This document shows positions 27,793 through 35,814 of a DNA stretch of 64,000 bases, in pieces. Location: assembly GCA_025993015.1 (NCBI GenBank), contig DAJPFV010000001.1, positions 2,294,001-2,358,000 of the forward strand, in the 5' to 3' direction. Made by a program: the position numbers and the translations under genes. Under the pieces are notes generated by a model, which was not told the origin of the DNA, did not search any database, and saw only the letters and a list, made by a program, of their open reading frames with translations. The DNA comes from Coriobacteriaceae bacterium (lineage in GTDB: Bacteria > Actinomycetota > Coriobacteriia > Coriobacteriales > Coriobacteriaceae). Position 1 is the stretch's first letter; the number at the start of each line of letters is the position of its first letter.

Positions 27793-28925
27793 CACCGCTC
27801 CTTAAACGAAAGTTCGATAGATACTTTGGAAAACGCGACGGTCACGCCGCCGTGAGCGAGCTTCGGGAAGATAAGTTTGCCCCCGCCCGCGAGCGCCGCG
27901 CGCTCGCACACATTGTCGACCCCCACCGTCGCGCGCACGAAATCAGATGGCGAAACGCTGCCTTCGACCTGCGACAACTCCTCTGCGGAATACGTCGCAA
28001 GCGGGATATTGCGCGCGCGGCAGAAGGCGAGCAGACCCTCCTCGTGCGCCTTCACGTCGATCGTCGCCGCCTCGCGCACGGCCAAAGGCGAGATGCCCGC
28101 CTGCCCGCACGCGAGAAGAAACGCCTCCCCGATCGCTTCGGCGCACGCACCGCGACGGCACCCTATGCCCGCAACGATACAGGGCACGACAAGGCGAAGC
28201 GGCTCGGGCGCAGGCGCCTGCACCCGCATGCCCGCCGGCATCCCCGTCTCACCGGCGGGCACGACCTCGTCCGTTGTCTCCGCCGCGCGAACGAACGCGC
28301 CTGCATTCGCGCCAGCGAACGGCGACACGACGATATCGGCCCGAGCGCGGTCGGACGCAATGTCTACCCCCTCAGGCGGCTGTCCCGAAATCGGCATGTC
28401 GGAATAGAGTGCCACGCGCCCGCCCGAAAGCAGCCGCGCCGACACTCGCTTGATGGCCTCGGGATTCGAAACGGCGAGCCCCGCACAGCGCGCCCACGTA
28501 TCCACCGCCCACACGCCGCGGACGTCGGTCGCCGTGGTGATGACGGGGATGGCCCCTACCGCGCGGGCCACAGTTTGCGCAAGCTCGTTCGCACCGCCCA
28601 AATGCCCCGACAAAAGCGGGACGGCAAAGCGCCCCGCCTCGTCAATCACCACAACCGCGGAATCGGTTGCCTTCGAAGCGACATGCGGCGCGATCGCCCG
28701 CACGGCGATGCCCGCCGCGCCCACGAACAGAAGCGCGTCCGACGCTTCCCACGCGAGCGCCGTCCATGCGCGCAGGTCGGCCTTCCCCTCGCCGAACCCG
28801 CGCGAAACGGAAACGTCCCAGCCAGGGTCGTCTTCACCTGTCTGTGCGCAATCGGAAAGCGCGTGTGCGGTGCGCACCGCCAACGCATACCCCCTCTCAG
28901 TGAACGCTATGCAGGAAACCCTCAT
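27792..28925 (-). CDS. cbiG: Cobalt-precorrin-5A hydrolase
   Basis: 377 aa. Opens the delta-lactone and releases the C20 acetaldehyde unit after ring contraction, a step specific to the anaerobic route. The N- and mid-domain contain LLFVGAAGIAVRAIAPH and LLSGHLGGANELA; the C-terminal CbiG domain carries GIGCRRGACAEAI and ends near VDNVCERAAL. The ATG at 28925 directly follows the stop of the cbiL remnant with no spacer. This enzyme acts downstream of the missing CbiL step. Confidence 0.93.
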   Translation of the reverse strand: MRVSCIAFTERGYALAVRTAHALSDCAQTGEDDPGWDVSVSRGFGEGKADLRAWTALAWEASDALLFVGAAGIAVRAIAPHVASKATDSAVVVIDEAGRFAVPLLSGHLGGANELAQTVARAVGAIPVITTATDVRGVWAVDTWARCAGLAVSNPEAIKRVSARLLSGGRVALYSDMPISGQPPEGVDIASDRARADIVVSPFAGANAGAFVRAAETTDEVVPAGETGMPAGMRVQAPAPEPLRLVVPCIVAGIGCRRGACAEAIGEAFLLACGQAGISPLAVREAATIDVKAHEEGLLAFCRARNIPLATYSAEELSQVEGSVSPSDFVRATVGVDNVCERAALAGGGKLIFPKLAHGGVTVAFSKVSIELSFKER

Positions 28926-29159
28926 CTAGCGCACCACCATCGTCGAGAAGTAGCTGCCCCGATCGGGCACATCGTCGAGCGAGCGGTACACGCGCTCGCC
29001 CGGAAGCCCACAGTCCTCTACAAGCTCGGCACCGTCGAAGGCACCCTCCTCGCAAAGGAAGCGCTTCGTGTCCGCAAGCGAGCGGCGCGCCTTCATGACC
29101 ACCTTCGTCCCCGGCCAGCCGATTGCACGGCGCACCCCGTACAGAACGCCTTTACTCAT
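28926..29159 (-). pseudogene. cbiL: Internally deleted cobalt-factor II / precorrin-2 C20-methyltransferase
   Basis: Only 77 codons remain, against about 230 in a normal CbiL. The first nine residues MSKGVLYGV match the family N-terminus, where GVGPGDPE (the SAM-binding loop) should follow; instead the frame runs through RRAIGW into PGTKVVMKARRSL and the complete family C-terminus (CGLPGERVYRSLDDVP and YFSTMVV). About 150 residues, covering the SAM site and most of the active site, are missing. The deletion is in frame, so the stop still abuts cbiG and the start still overlaps cbiD by eight bases. A longer frame to 29189 only adds cbiD antisense-frame residues. A catalytically active product is very unlikely. 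Confidence 0.85.
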
Positions 29160-30336
29160 ACGTCGCCCCCAATTTCCCGATAACTGCATCGGCGCCCGAC
29201 GTGCGGAAAAGCTCGCGGCGCTCGGCGTCGAACACGACCGCGGCGATGTCGCATGCGCCCGCCGCGCGGCGGCGCAACCTGTCCTCGATTGCCGCAGCGA
29301 GCGAGGCGCGCGCAGCGTCCCCCACGCCGGCGGCCTCGATTACCTCGAGCGCCGCCGTGGTCGTGACCGACGACAGGATCTCACGCACGGTCTTCGCGCC
29401 CGCGCCGGCCAAGGCCGCGTGGGCGGCCAGAATCTCCGCGCGGCAGTCGGCGGTACGCGAATGGGTGTCCATGATGCCGCCCGCGACCTTCACCAACTTG
29501 CCGATGTGTCCCACAAGAAGGACATTAGTAAATCCCTCGCGAACGCAGCAATCAATCGCATCGCCCACAAAGTTGGAGATAAAGACCACCGGCGCACCGT
29601 TTAGGTGGAAATGCCCCGAGATGAACTGCCCGCCGTAGTTGCCGGGCGTGAGCACGACTCCGCGCCGCCCCATAGCCGCATGCTGCCGAATCTCGAGCTC
29701 GATGCTGTCGCGCAAAGCAGCGAGGCTGCGCGGCTCGACGATGCCCGTCGTGCCCAGGATGGAGATGCCGTCCTTTATCCCCAGGTGCGGGTTGAAGGTC
29801 TTTTCGGCAAGGGCAACACCCTCGGGTACCGAAATCGTCACAGCAATATTTCCAGAAAAGCCGTGCGCGGCGCACACCTCGCGCACCGCCGAAGTGATCA
29901 TCGCGCGCGGCGTCGCGTTGATGGCGGCCGCCCCCACCGGCTGCTCGAGCCCGGGCAACATCACGCGCCCCACGCCCACGCCGCCATCGACGGAAACTTC
30001 CGATTCGCGCGCGGGCACGCCCTTGCTGCCCGCAGCGCCCGCGCCCGAGCCCGCATGTTCCACGCGCGCGTACACGAGCACGCCGTCGGTCACATCGGCA
30101 TCGTCGCCTGCGTCCTTTCGCACGGCGCACTGGGCGCACCCCTCGCCGATGCATGCGTCGACCACGTCCACCTCGACGGGCAGCCCGCCGGGGGTGACGA
30201 TCGACACGCGACCGACGGGCTTTCGCGACAAGAGCATCTCGCAGGCCGCCTTCGCCGCGAGCGCGGCGCAGCTCCCCGTGGTGTAGCCGCAGCGCAGGCG
30301 GGTCGTCCCGGTATATATGTAGTGCTCGAAGGCCAC
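29152..30336 (-). CDS. cbiD: Cobalt-precorrin-5B C1-methyltransferase
   Basis: 394 aa from GTG 30336, one base after the cbiF stop. SAM-dependent methylation at C1, specific to the anaerobic route. The N-terminal LRCGYTTGSCAALAAKAA, the VTISVPEGVALAEKTFNPHLGI stretch (about residues 145-167), GTTGIVEPRS and LVGHIGKLVKVAGGIMDTHS are family hallmarks. A central insertion-like stretch (about 80-100) is Gly/Ala rich. Its last eight bases overlap the start of the cbiL remnant. Confidence 0.94.
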   Translation of the reverse strand: MAFEHYIYTGTTRLRCGYTTGSCAALAAKAACEMLLSRKPVGRVSIVTPGGLPVEVDVVDACIGEGCAQCAVRKDAGDDADVTDGVLVYARVEHAGSGAGAAGSKGVPARESEVSVDGGVGVGRVMLPGLEQPVGAAAINATPRAMITSAVREVCAAHGFSGNIAVTISVPEGVALAEKTFNPHLGIKDGISILGTTGIVEPRSLAALRDSIELEIRQHAAMGRRGVVLTPGNYGGQFISGHFHLNGAPVVFISNFVGDAIDCCVREGFTNVLLVGHIGKLVKVAGGIMDTHSRTADCRAEILAAHAALAGAGAKTVREILSSVTTTAALEVIEAAGVGDAARASLAAAIEDRLRRRAAGACDIAAVVFDAERRELFRTSGADAVIGKLGATYE

Positions 30337-30337
30337 G

Positions 30338-31129
30338 CTAGCTGCTCGCCTTCCGATACCCCGTGGCAAACGAAGGGTCATAAAGCTTGCTGCGCTCGTA
30401 GGACTCCGCTTGCGCGCCGTCGTGCGCAAGTCCGCCGCGAGCTCCGAGCACGCGGCCCACCACCACGAGCGCCGTGCGGTCGATGCCCTCTCGCGCGCCC
30501 GCATCGGCGAGCGTGCCCACTGTGCATCGCACCACGCGCTCCTCAGGCCAGGTCGCCTTGTACACGAGCGCCGCCGGCTCATTGGAGCTGCGGCCCGCGG
30601 CCAAAAGCTCGGCGGAAAGCTCGGCGAGCATACCCGAGCTCAGGAAGATGACCATAGTCGAGCCGCTTTCCGCCATGGTGCGCATGCCCTCGCCCGCGGG
30701 CATGGGGGTGCGTCCGGAAAGCCGCGTGATCACGACCGACTGGCTGATTCCCGGCAGCGTGTATTCCTGGCGAAGCGCCGCCGCGGCACCGCAAAAGCTC
30801 GACACGCCGGGCACCACCTCGTAGTCCACGCCGCGCGCGTCGAGCGCGTCCATCTGCTCCTGGATGGCGCCGTACAGGCACGGGTCGCCCGTGTGCAGGC
30901 GCACCACTTCCTCGCCCCGCGCATCTGCCGCGCACATCACGTCGAGCACTTCCTCCAAGGTCATGTGCGCGCTGTCGTAGACGATGCAGGATTCCTTGCA
31001 CTCAGCGAGCAGCTCGGGGTTCACAAGGCTTCCCGCCCAAACGACCACGTCGGCTGCGCGCAGAAGGCGCGCCCCGCGCAGCGTGATAAGGTCGGCGGCG
31101 CCCGAGCCTGCGCCAACGATATGAATCAT
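30338..31129 (-). CDS. cbiF: Precorrin-4 / cobalt-precorrin-4 C11-methyltransferase
   Basis: 263 aa from ATG 31129 (GGAAGG upstream). First gene of the cobalamin operon. It methylates C11 with SAM. IHIVGAGSGAADLITLRG at the N-terminus, HTGDPCLYGAIQEQM near residue 83, VVPGVSSF near 104 and the LSGRTPMP substrate loop near 133 are typical of CbiF/CobM. The 458-base gap upstream, shared with the divergent cbiK operon, holds a TATGAT at 31290-31285 on this strand that could be a -10 box, but no convincing -35 was found. Confidence 0.94.
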   Translation of the reverse strand: MIHIVGAGSGAADLITLRGARLLRAADVVVWAGSLVNPELLAECKESCIVYDSAHMTLEEVLDVMCAADARGEEVVRLHTGDPCLYGAIQEQMDALDARGVDYEVVPGVSSFCGAAAALRQEYTLPGISQSVVITRLSGRTPMPAGEGMRTMAESGSTMVIFLSSGMLAELSAELLAAGRSSNEPAALVYKATWPEERVVRCTVGTLADAGAREGIDRTALVVVGRVLGARGGLAHDGAQAESYERSKLYDPSFATGYRKASS

Positions 31130-31334
31130 CCGAGCCTTCCCTTCCCGTTTCTCATCGCAACCGTTTACGCCGCCATTCGCGCAGCGGGCAAAACACGGCG
31201 CCTGCGGCAGCAATCGGCGCAAATACGCAGGCAGGAGGCGCAATGCCGCCCGCCCTGGCTTTGACACGTTCACAAGTGCCCACTATCATAGTAAAAGATT
31301 CGGCAACGAGCATATGACAATCGGATAAAAGGAA

Positions 31335-31475
31335 ATGACCGGCGCGGCGCCCGCACAGCCCGCGCTGGCTTGCGGAGGGAACCAGGTGGGAATCCTGGGC
31401 AAGGGACATTACTGTATAGGACGCGCGGGCAAACCGCCTCGCGCCCCAAGCCAGACTGCTTCGCCTTTTCCTCAC
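31335..31475 (+). promoter_or_regulatory. Cobalamin riboswitch upstream of cbiK and the ABC importer
   Basis: Plus-strand core matches the cobalamin class: GGAGGGAACC, then GGTGGGAATCC, GGCAAGGGACATTACTGTA, and the B12-box-like AAGCCAGACTGCT at 31448-31460. The peripheral arms are short, as in compact variants. Downstream are a small hairpin (CACGGC/GCCGTG, 31473-31487) and a GC dyad followed by TTTTCTTT (31504-31527) that could form the expression platform. The rest of the 458-base gap (31130-31334) holds the putative promoters of both divergent operons. No riboswitch was seen on the minus strand before cbiF. Confidence 0.8.
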
Positions 31476-31587
31476 GGCATCGCCGTGGCGTTAGCTCCTT
31501 GTGAACCCCGAGGGGTGCGCTTTTCTTTCGCTTGTGCCGACAAGCAACTGTCGCCGGGGGACCGGCAAACCGAGGAAAGGAAAAACC

Positions 31588-32514
31588 ATGTCCGACCAGA
31601 TGTCACGCCGCAGCTTCATGGGCGCCGCAGCAACCGGAGCCGTCGCGCTCGCCGGAGTCGCGCTCGCGGGCTGCTCCAACACCTCCGCGAGTTCCGAGAA
31701 ATCGAGTGAAAAGGAGAAGGCCGTGAAGCCGGTCATCCTCGTCACGAGCTTCGGCACGAGCTACAACGACTCGCGCCACATCACCATCGGCGCCATCGAA
31801 GACGCTATCCGCGAGAAGTACTGGCAGGACTACGACATCCGCCGTGCCTTCACCGCGCAGATCATCATCGACAAGCTGAAGAAGCGCGACGGCATCACGA
31901 TCGACAACATGACCGAGGCGCTCGACCGCTGCGTGGAAGACGGCGTGAAGGAAATCGTCGTGCAGCCGACGCATCTCATGGGTGGCCTGGAATACACCGA
32001 CGTGAAAGACGAGCTCGACAAGTACGCCGACAAGTTCGACAAAATCTCGCTCGGCGACCCGCTGCTCACCTCCGACGACGACTACAAGAAGGTGGCCGCA
32101 GCCATTAAGGAGAACATGGCGTCCTTCGACGACGGCAAGACGGCGCTGTGCCTCATGGGCCACGGCACCGAAGCCGATTCCAACGCCGACTATGCCAAGA
32201 TGCAGGAAGTGTTTAAGAACGAGGGCTTGACGCAGTTCTTCGTCGGCACCGTCGAGGCTGAACCGACCTGCGAGGATGTTATCGCCGCCGCGAGCGCCGC
32301 AGGCTACAAGAAGGCCGTGCTCGCGCCGTTCATGGTGGTCGCGGGCGACCACGCGAACAACGACATGGCAGACGAGACCGACCCCGACAGCTGGGCTGCG
32401 AAGTTCGTGGCCGCCGGCTTCGAAGTGACGTGCCTGCTCCAGGGTCTAGGACAGAACGTCGCGGTCGACGAAATCTACGTCTCGCACGTGGACGACGCCA
32501 TCGCCAAGCTGTAA
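31588..32514 (+). CDS. cbiK: Exported CbiK-type sirohydrochlorin cobaltochelatase (Tat-type lipoprotein signal)
   Basis: 308 aa from ATG 31588 (GAGGAAAGG upstream). The N-terminus has a twin-arginine SRRSFMG (Arg7-Arg8), a hydrophobic run and lipobox LAGC (Cys29), then a Ser/Lys/Glu-rich linker, so the mature enzyme should be anchored outside the cytoplasmic membrane. The chelatase domain follows: VILVTSFGTSYNDSR, VQPTHLMGGLEY, MGHGTE and AGDHANNDMA, the last two carrying the metal-binding histidines of CbiK. Cytosolic CbiK would insert cobalt into sirohydrochlorin; for an exported form (known in Desulfovibrio) metal or tetrapyrrole capture is also possible. It leads the riboswitch-controlled operon. 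Confidence 0.88.
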   Translation: MSDQMSRRSFMGAAATGAVALAGVALAGCSNTSASSEKSSEKEKAVKPVILVTSFGTSYNDSRHITIGAIEDAIREKYWQDYDIRRAFTAQIIIDKLKKRDGITIDNMTEALDRCVEDGVKEIVVQPTHLMGGLEYTDVKDELDKYADKFDKISLGDPLLTSDDDYKKVAAAIKENMASFDDGKTALCLMGHGTEADSNADYAKMQEVFKNEGLTQFFVGTVEAEPTCEDVIAAASAAGYKKAVLAPFMVVAGDHANNDMADETDPDSWAAKFVAAGFEVTCLLQGLGQNVAVDEIYVSHVDDAIAKL

Positions 32515-32523
32515 ACTCGCCGC

Positions 32524-32595
32524 GCACGGGGGCGCCGGTCGCGTCCCCGTGCAACGGGCATGCGCCTTCCCCGACTGACGGCGCATGCCCGTTGC
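32524..32595 (+). repeat. Two adjacent hairpins between cbiK and the lipoprotein gene
   Basis: Stem 1 GCACGGGG/CCCCGTGC (32524-32531 with 32545-32552). Stem 2 is a perfect 16-bp dyad (32551-32566 with 32580-32595). No T-run follows, so they look like mRNA-stabilising or processing hairpins that could set cbiK apart from the transporter genes. Confidence 0.6.
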
Positions 32596-32659
32596 ATTCG
32601 CATCCCGCCCGCCCATCGCACGGCGCGGGCGGTCGAAGCGATTGAAAGGAACCCCCTCC

Positions 32660-33193
32660 ATGTTGAAGAAAATCCTCGCCTTCGCCCTGTCAGCGGCGCT
32701 TTTCGCGTTCTCGCTCGCCGGCTGCGGCGGAAATTCAATCGACAGCGCAAAGGCAAGCGATGCCGATTCCCAGGAAAAGACCGAACAGGCGGCCGATGCG
32801 CCCGAGGGCGCAAGCGCTGCCCCCATCACCGCCGACAAGGTGGCCGACGGCACCTATCCGATCACCGTAGATTCCAGCTCGAACATGTTCAGGATTGTGG
32901 ACGCCCAGCTCATCGTGGAAAACGGCTCCATGCACTGTGTGATGACACTTTCCGGCACGGGCTACGGCAAGCTCTTCATGGGCACGGGTGAAGAGGCTGC
33001 CGCCGCGAGCGAGGCCGACTTCATCCCCTATGTGGAAAACGCGGAAGGCAAGTACACCTACGACGTGCCCGTTGATGCGCTCGACGAGGACACCGCCTGC
33101 GCCGCGTGGAGCATTAGAAGGGAGCGGTGGTACGACCGCACGCTCGTATTCGAATCCGCCGGCGTCGATCTGCGCGCCGACGCACTGAAGTAA
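32660..33193 (+). CDS. Small surface lipoprotein with a beta-rich domain shared with the next gene
   Basis: 177 aa from ATG 32660 (GAAAGGA upstream). Signal peptide MLKKILAFALSAALFAFSLA, lipobox Cys22, then an acidic Ala/Glu/Ser linker (25-60). Residues from about 68 (DGTYPITVDSS) to 172 (LVFES) align with residues 50-155 of the binding protein encoded next: MTLSGTGYGKLF with ITWSSSNYDKMT, YVENAEGKYTYDVPVDALDED with NDGGNSTFEIPVTLDED, and TLVFES with TLYFDS. The family is not named here; by context it may bind a tetrapyrrole or hand ligand to the transporter. The spacer to the binding-protein gene is only four bases. Confidence 0.75.
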   Translation: MLKKILAFALSAALFAFSLAGCGGNSIDSAKASDADSQEKTEQAADAPEGASAAPITADKVADGTYPITVDSSSNMFRIVDAQLIVENGSMHCVMTLSGTGYGKLFMGTGEEAAAASEADFIPYVENAEGKYTYDVPVDALDEDTACAAWSIRRERWYDRTLVFESAGVDLRADALK

Positions 33194-33197
33194 CGCC

Positions 33198-34769
33198 ATG
33201 CGGTCGATTCTTCCCAAGGGGGAAAACAGGAAGCGCCGCAGCATCGCGGCGCGCGCGATCGCCTGCGTTCTCGTCGCCCTGCTCGCGCTTCCCTTCGCGG
33301 GGTGCAGTACGAGCCCGAACGCGACCGGTGCCACGGCGGGCTCTCAGGAATACACTGTGAGCGTCTCGCTTTCCGGCGGGTCAGGGCGCGCAAGCATCGC
33401 CTCACCAACCACAATTGTGAAAGATGGAGACACCTACACCGCGACCATCACCTGGTCGAGTTCGAACTACGACAAGATGACCGTCGACGGCGTGGACTAC
33501 GCGCCCGTAAACGATGGCGGCAACTCCACGTTCGAGATACCCGTCACGCTCGACGAGGACATCGCCGTGTCGGCCGAGACCGTCGCCATGTCGACGCCGC
33601 ACACCATCGACTACACGCTCTACTTCGACTCATCCACCATGAAGGAGAAATCGGGCGACGATGCAAGCGGCGGCTCCCCTGCGGGAACGGCCTCAAGCGC
33701 CGCGGCCGACTTCCACAACGCCGATTTGGGCTGCGGCTGGGAGCCGACGGGGACGCTTCAGCTTGAATACGCCAAGCACTTCACTGTCGACGAGTTCGAA
33801 GGCGGCTTGCGGCTTATCTGCGTTTCGAACGGGGAGCGCTTCCTCGTGGTGCCGCAAGATGCGAAGGTGCCTGATGGGTTGAGCTCCGACATCGCGGTCA
33901 TAAGGCGCCCCGCCGACAAGGTGTACCTCGTGTCGTCGGCGACGATGTGCCTGGTCGACGCGCTCGATGCGAACGACAATATCTTCATGTCGGGCACGAA
34001 GGCCGACGATTGCTCGGTCGCGGGCTTCAAAAGCGCGCTCGAAAGTGGGGCGATCGCCTACGGCGGCAAGTACAGCGCGCCCGACTACGAGCGAATATCG
34101 GCCACGGGCTGCACGCTCGCCATCGAGAACACCATGATCAACCACACGCCCGATGTGAAGGAAAAGCTGCAGAAGCTCGGGCTCGTCGTGCTCACCGAAC
34201 AGTCGTCGAGCGAGCCCGAAGCACTCGGGCGCGTCGAGTGGATTAAGCTTTTCGGCGTCCTGTTCGACAAGGAAGACGAGGCCGCGCACCTGTTCAACGA
34301 GCAGAAGGCCCGCGTCGAGCAAACGTCGGGGCTCGCGTCGTCAGGTAAAACCGTGGCGTATTTCTACATTAACTCGAACGGGGCCGCCGTCACGCGGCGG
34401 GCGGGCGACTACGTGGCGCAGATGATCGAGCTTGCAGGCGGCAGCTACGCACTCGATGACGCGCAGACGGCGTCGACGTCAGGTTCGTCAGTAACGCTCG
34501 AAATGGAGCGCTTCTACGCGACGGCGAAGGATGCCGACATCATCGTCTACAACGGCACCATCGACGAATCGGTTGCCACCTTGAACGACTTCGTAGGCAA
34601 AAACGCGCTATTGTCGCAGTTCAAAGCCGTGAAGAACGGCAACGTCTGGGTCACAAGCGCCGACATGTACCAGCAGATGACTTCTACCGCCGACATTATC
34701 GACGAGCTGCACGGGGCGTTCACCGGCGATGACGCGAGCGACTTCCATTATCTGAGGAAGCTTGGCTAG
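33198..34769 (+). CDS. ABC transporter substrate-binding lipoprotein (BtuF/FecB class) with an N-terminal extra domain
   Basis: 523 aa, much longer than the usual 300-380. Lipobox Cys36 (LPFAGC). Residues about 48-155 carry the beta-rich domain also seen in the preceding lipoprotein; about 175-523 form a helical-backbone (class III, Peripla_BP_2) binding protein, with MCLVDALDANDNIF, the VVLTEQSSSEPEALGRVEWIK type turn and the C-terminal QMTSTADIIDELHGAF region. It probably presents a corrinoid, haem or metal chelate to the FecCD-like permease. The cobalamin riboswitch upstream favours a corrinoid or cobalt-related ligand. The gene end overlaps the possible TTG start of the permease. Confidence 0.86.
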   Translation: MRSILPKGENRKRRSIAARAIACVLVALLALPFAGCSTSPNATGATAGSQEYTVSVSLSGGSGRASIASPTTIVKDGDTYTATITWSSSNYDKMTVDGVDYAPVNDGGNSTFEIPVTLDEDIAVSAETVAMSTPHTIDYTLYFDSSTMKEKSGDDASGGSPAGTASSAAADFHNADLGCGWEPTGTLQLEYAKHFTVDEFEGGLRLICVSNGERFLVVPQDAKVPDGLSSDIAVIRRPADKVYLVSSATMCLVDALDANDNIFMSGTKADDCSVAGFKSALESGAIAYGGKYSAPDYERISATGCTLAIENTMINHTPDVKEKLQKLGLVVLTEQSSSEPEALGRVEWIKLFGVLFDKEDEAAHLFNEQKARVEQTSGLASSGKTVAYFYINSNGAAVTRRAGDYVAQMIELAGGSYALDDAQTASTSGSSVTLEMERFYATAKDADIIVYNGTIDESVATLNDFVGKNALLSQFKAVKNGNVWVTSADMYQQMTSTADIIDELHGAFTGDDASDFHYLRKLG

Positions 34770-35814
34770 CGTCATGAGAAGCCGGCTTTCCATGACATAC
34801 GACGAATCGGGGCGCGCCGCGCGGTGTCGCGTCGTGACGGCGCTGCTCGCTGTTGTCCTCATCGTGCTCGTCGGGGCCAACCTGTGCATCGGGAGCGTGC
34901 TCGTGCCCGCAGACCACATCCCCGGCATCCTTTCGGGCGGCGCGGCCAATTCCATGGAAAGCCAAGTCATCTGGGAGATTCGCCTGCCGCGCGTGCTTTC
35001 AGCCGTGCTTCTCGGCGGGGCACTTTCGCTCTCCGGGTTCCTGCTGCAGACGTTTTTTAACAACCCCATCGCCGACCCGTTCATCTTGGGCGTCTCCTCG
35101 GGCGCAAAGTTCGTCGTCGCGCTTACGATGATCGTGCTTCTGGGCGCGAACCAGGCCATGTCCTCGCCGGCCATGGTGGCCGCAGCGTTTCTGGGATCGC
35201 TTATCACCATCGGCTTCGTGCTCCTCATCGCACGGCGCTTAAGTTCCATGGCCATGCTCATCGTGGCGGGCGTCATGGTGGGATACATCTGCTCGGCGGC
35301 GACGAACTTTCTCATCGCCTTCGCCGACGACCAGTCCATCGTGAACCTGCACAACTGGTCTTTGGGCAGCTTCTCGGGTTCGAACTGGGACGACATCGCG
35401 GTCATCGCGGTCGTGGTGATTACCGTGAGCGCATGCGTATTCGCGATATCGAAGCCCCTTTCCGCCTTCCAGCTGGGAGAAGCCTACGCGAAAAGCGTCG
35501 GCGTGAACGTCGCACGCTTCCGCGTGGTGCTCGTCCTTCTAGCGAGCATGCTCTCCGCCTGCGTGACCGCGTTCGCTGGTCCGGTGTCGTTCGTAGGCAT
35601 CGCGGTTCCGCATCTCGTTAAGTCGGCGCTGAAGTCGTCGAAGCCTATCCGCGTGATTCCTGCGTGCTTCTTGGGAGGCGCCATCTTTTGCGCGGGCTGC
35701 GATTTGATCGCGCGCACGCTGTTCTCCCCCGTCGAGCTTTCCATCAGCGCCGTCACCGCCATCTTCGGCGCGCCGGTGGTTATTGCACTCATGTTGAAGA
35801 AGCGGGTGAGGTAG
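34762..35814 (+). CDS. ABC transporter permease, FecCD/BtuC family
   Basis: 350 aa if started at TTG 34762 (overlaps the previous stop by eight bases, as elsewhere in the island) or 346 aa from ATG 34774; the ribosome-binding site GAGGA is too close for the first and rather far for the second, so the start is uncertain. About nine to ten hydrophobic helices with family motifs RLPRVLSAVLLGGALSLSG, NPIADPFILGVSSGA, and FAGPVSFVGIAVPHL. It forms the membrane channel of the importer with the ATPase whose gene begins one base after this stop. Confidence 0.92.
   Translation: MASVMRSRLSMTYDESGRAARCRVVTALLAVVLIVLVGANLCIGSVLVPADHIPGILSGGAANSMESQVIWEIRLPRVLSAVLLGGALSLSGFLLQTFFNNPIADPFILGVSSGAKFVVALTMIVLLGANQAMSSPAMVAAAFLGSLITIGFVLLIARRLSSMAMLIVAGVMVGYICSAATNFLIAFADDQSIVNLHNWSLGSFSGSNWDDIAVIAVVVITVSACVFAISKPLSAFQLGEAYAKSVGVNVARFRVVLVLLASMLSACVTAFAGPVSFVGIAVPHLVKSALKSSKPIRVIPACFLGGAIFCAGCDLIARTLFSPVELSISAVTAIFGAPVVIALMLKKRVR

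Noticed and set aside
31130..31334. Cobalamin riboswitch on the minus strand before cbiF
   Set aside because: An AAGCCAGGGCGGGC string on the minus strand recalls a B12 box, but the matching GGTG..AATCC and ACTGTA core elements are absent in the correct order.
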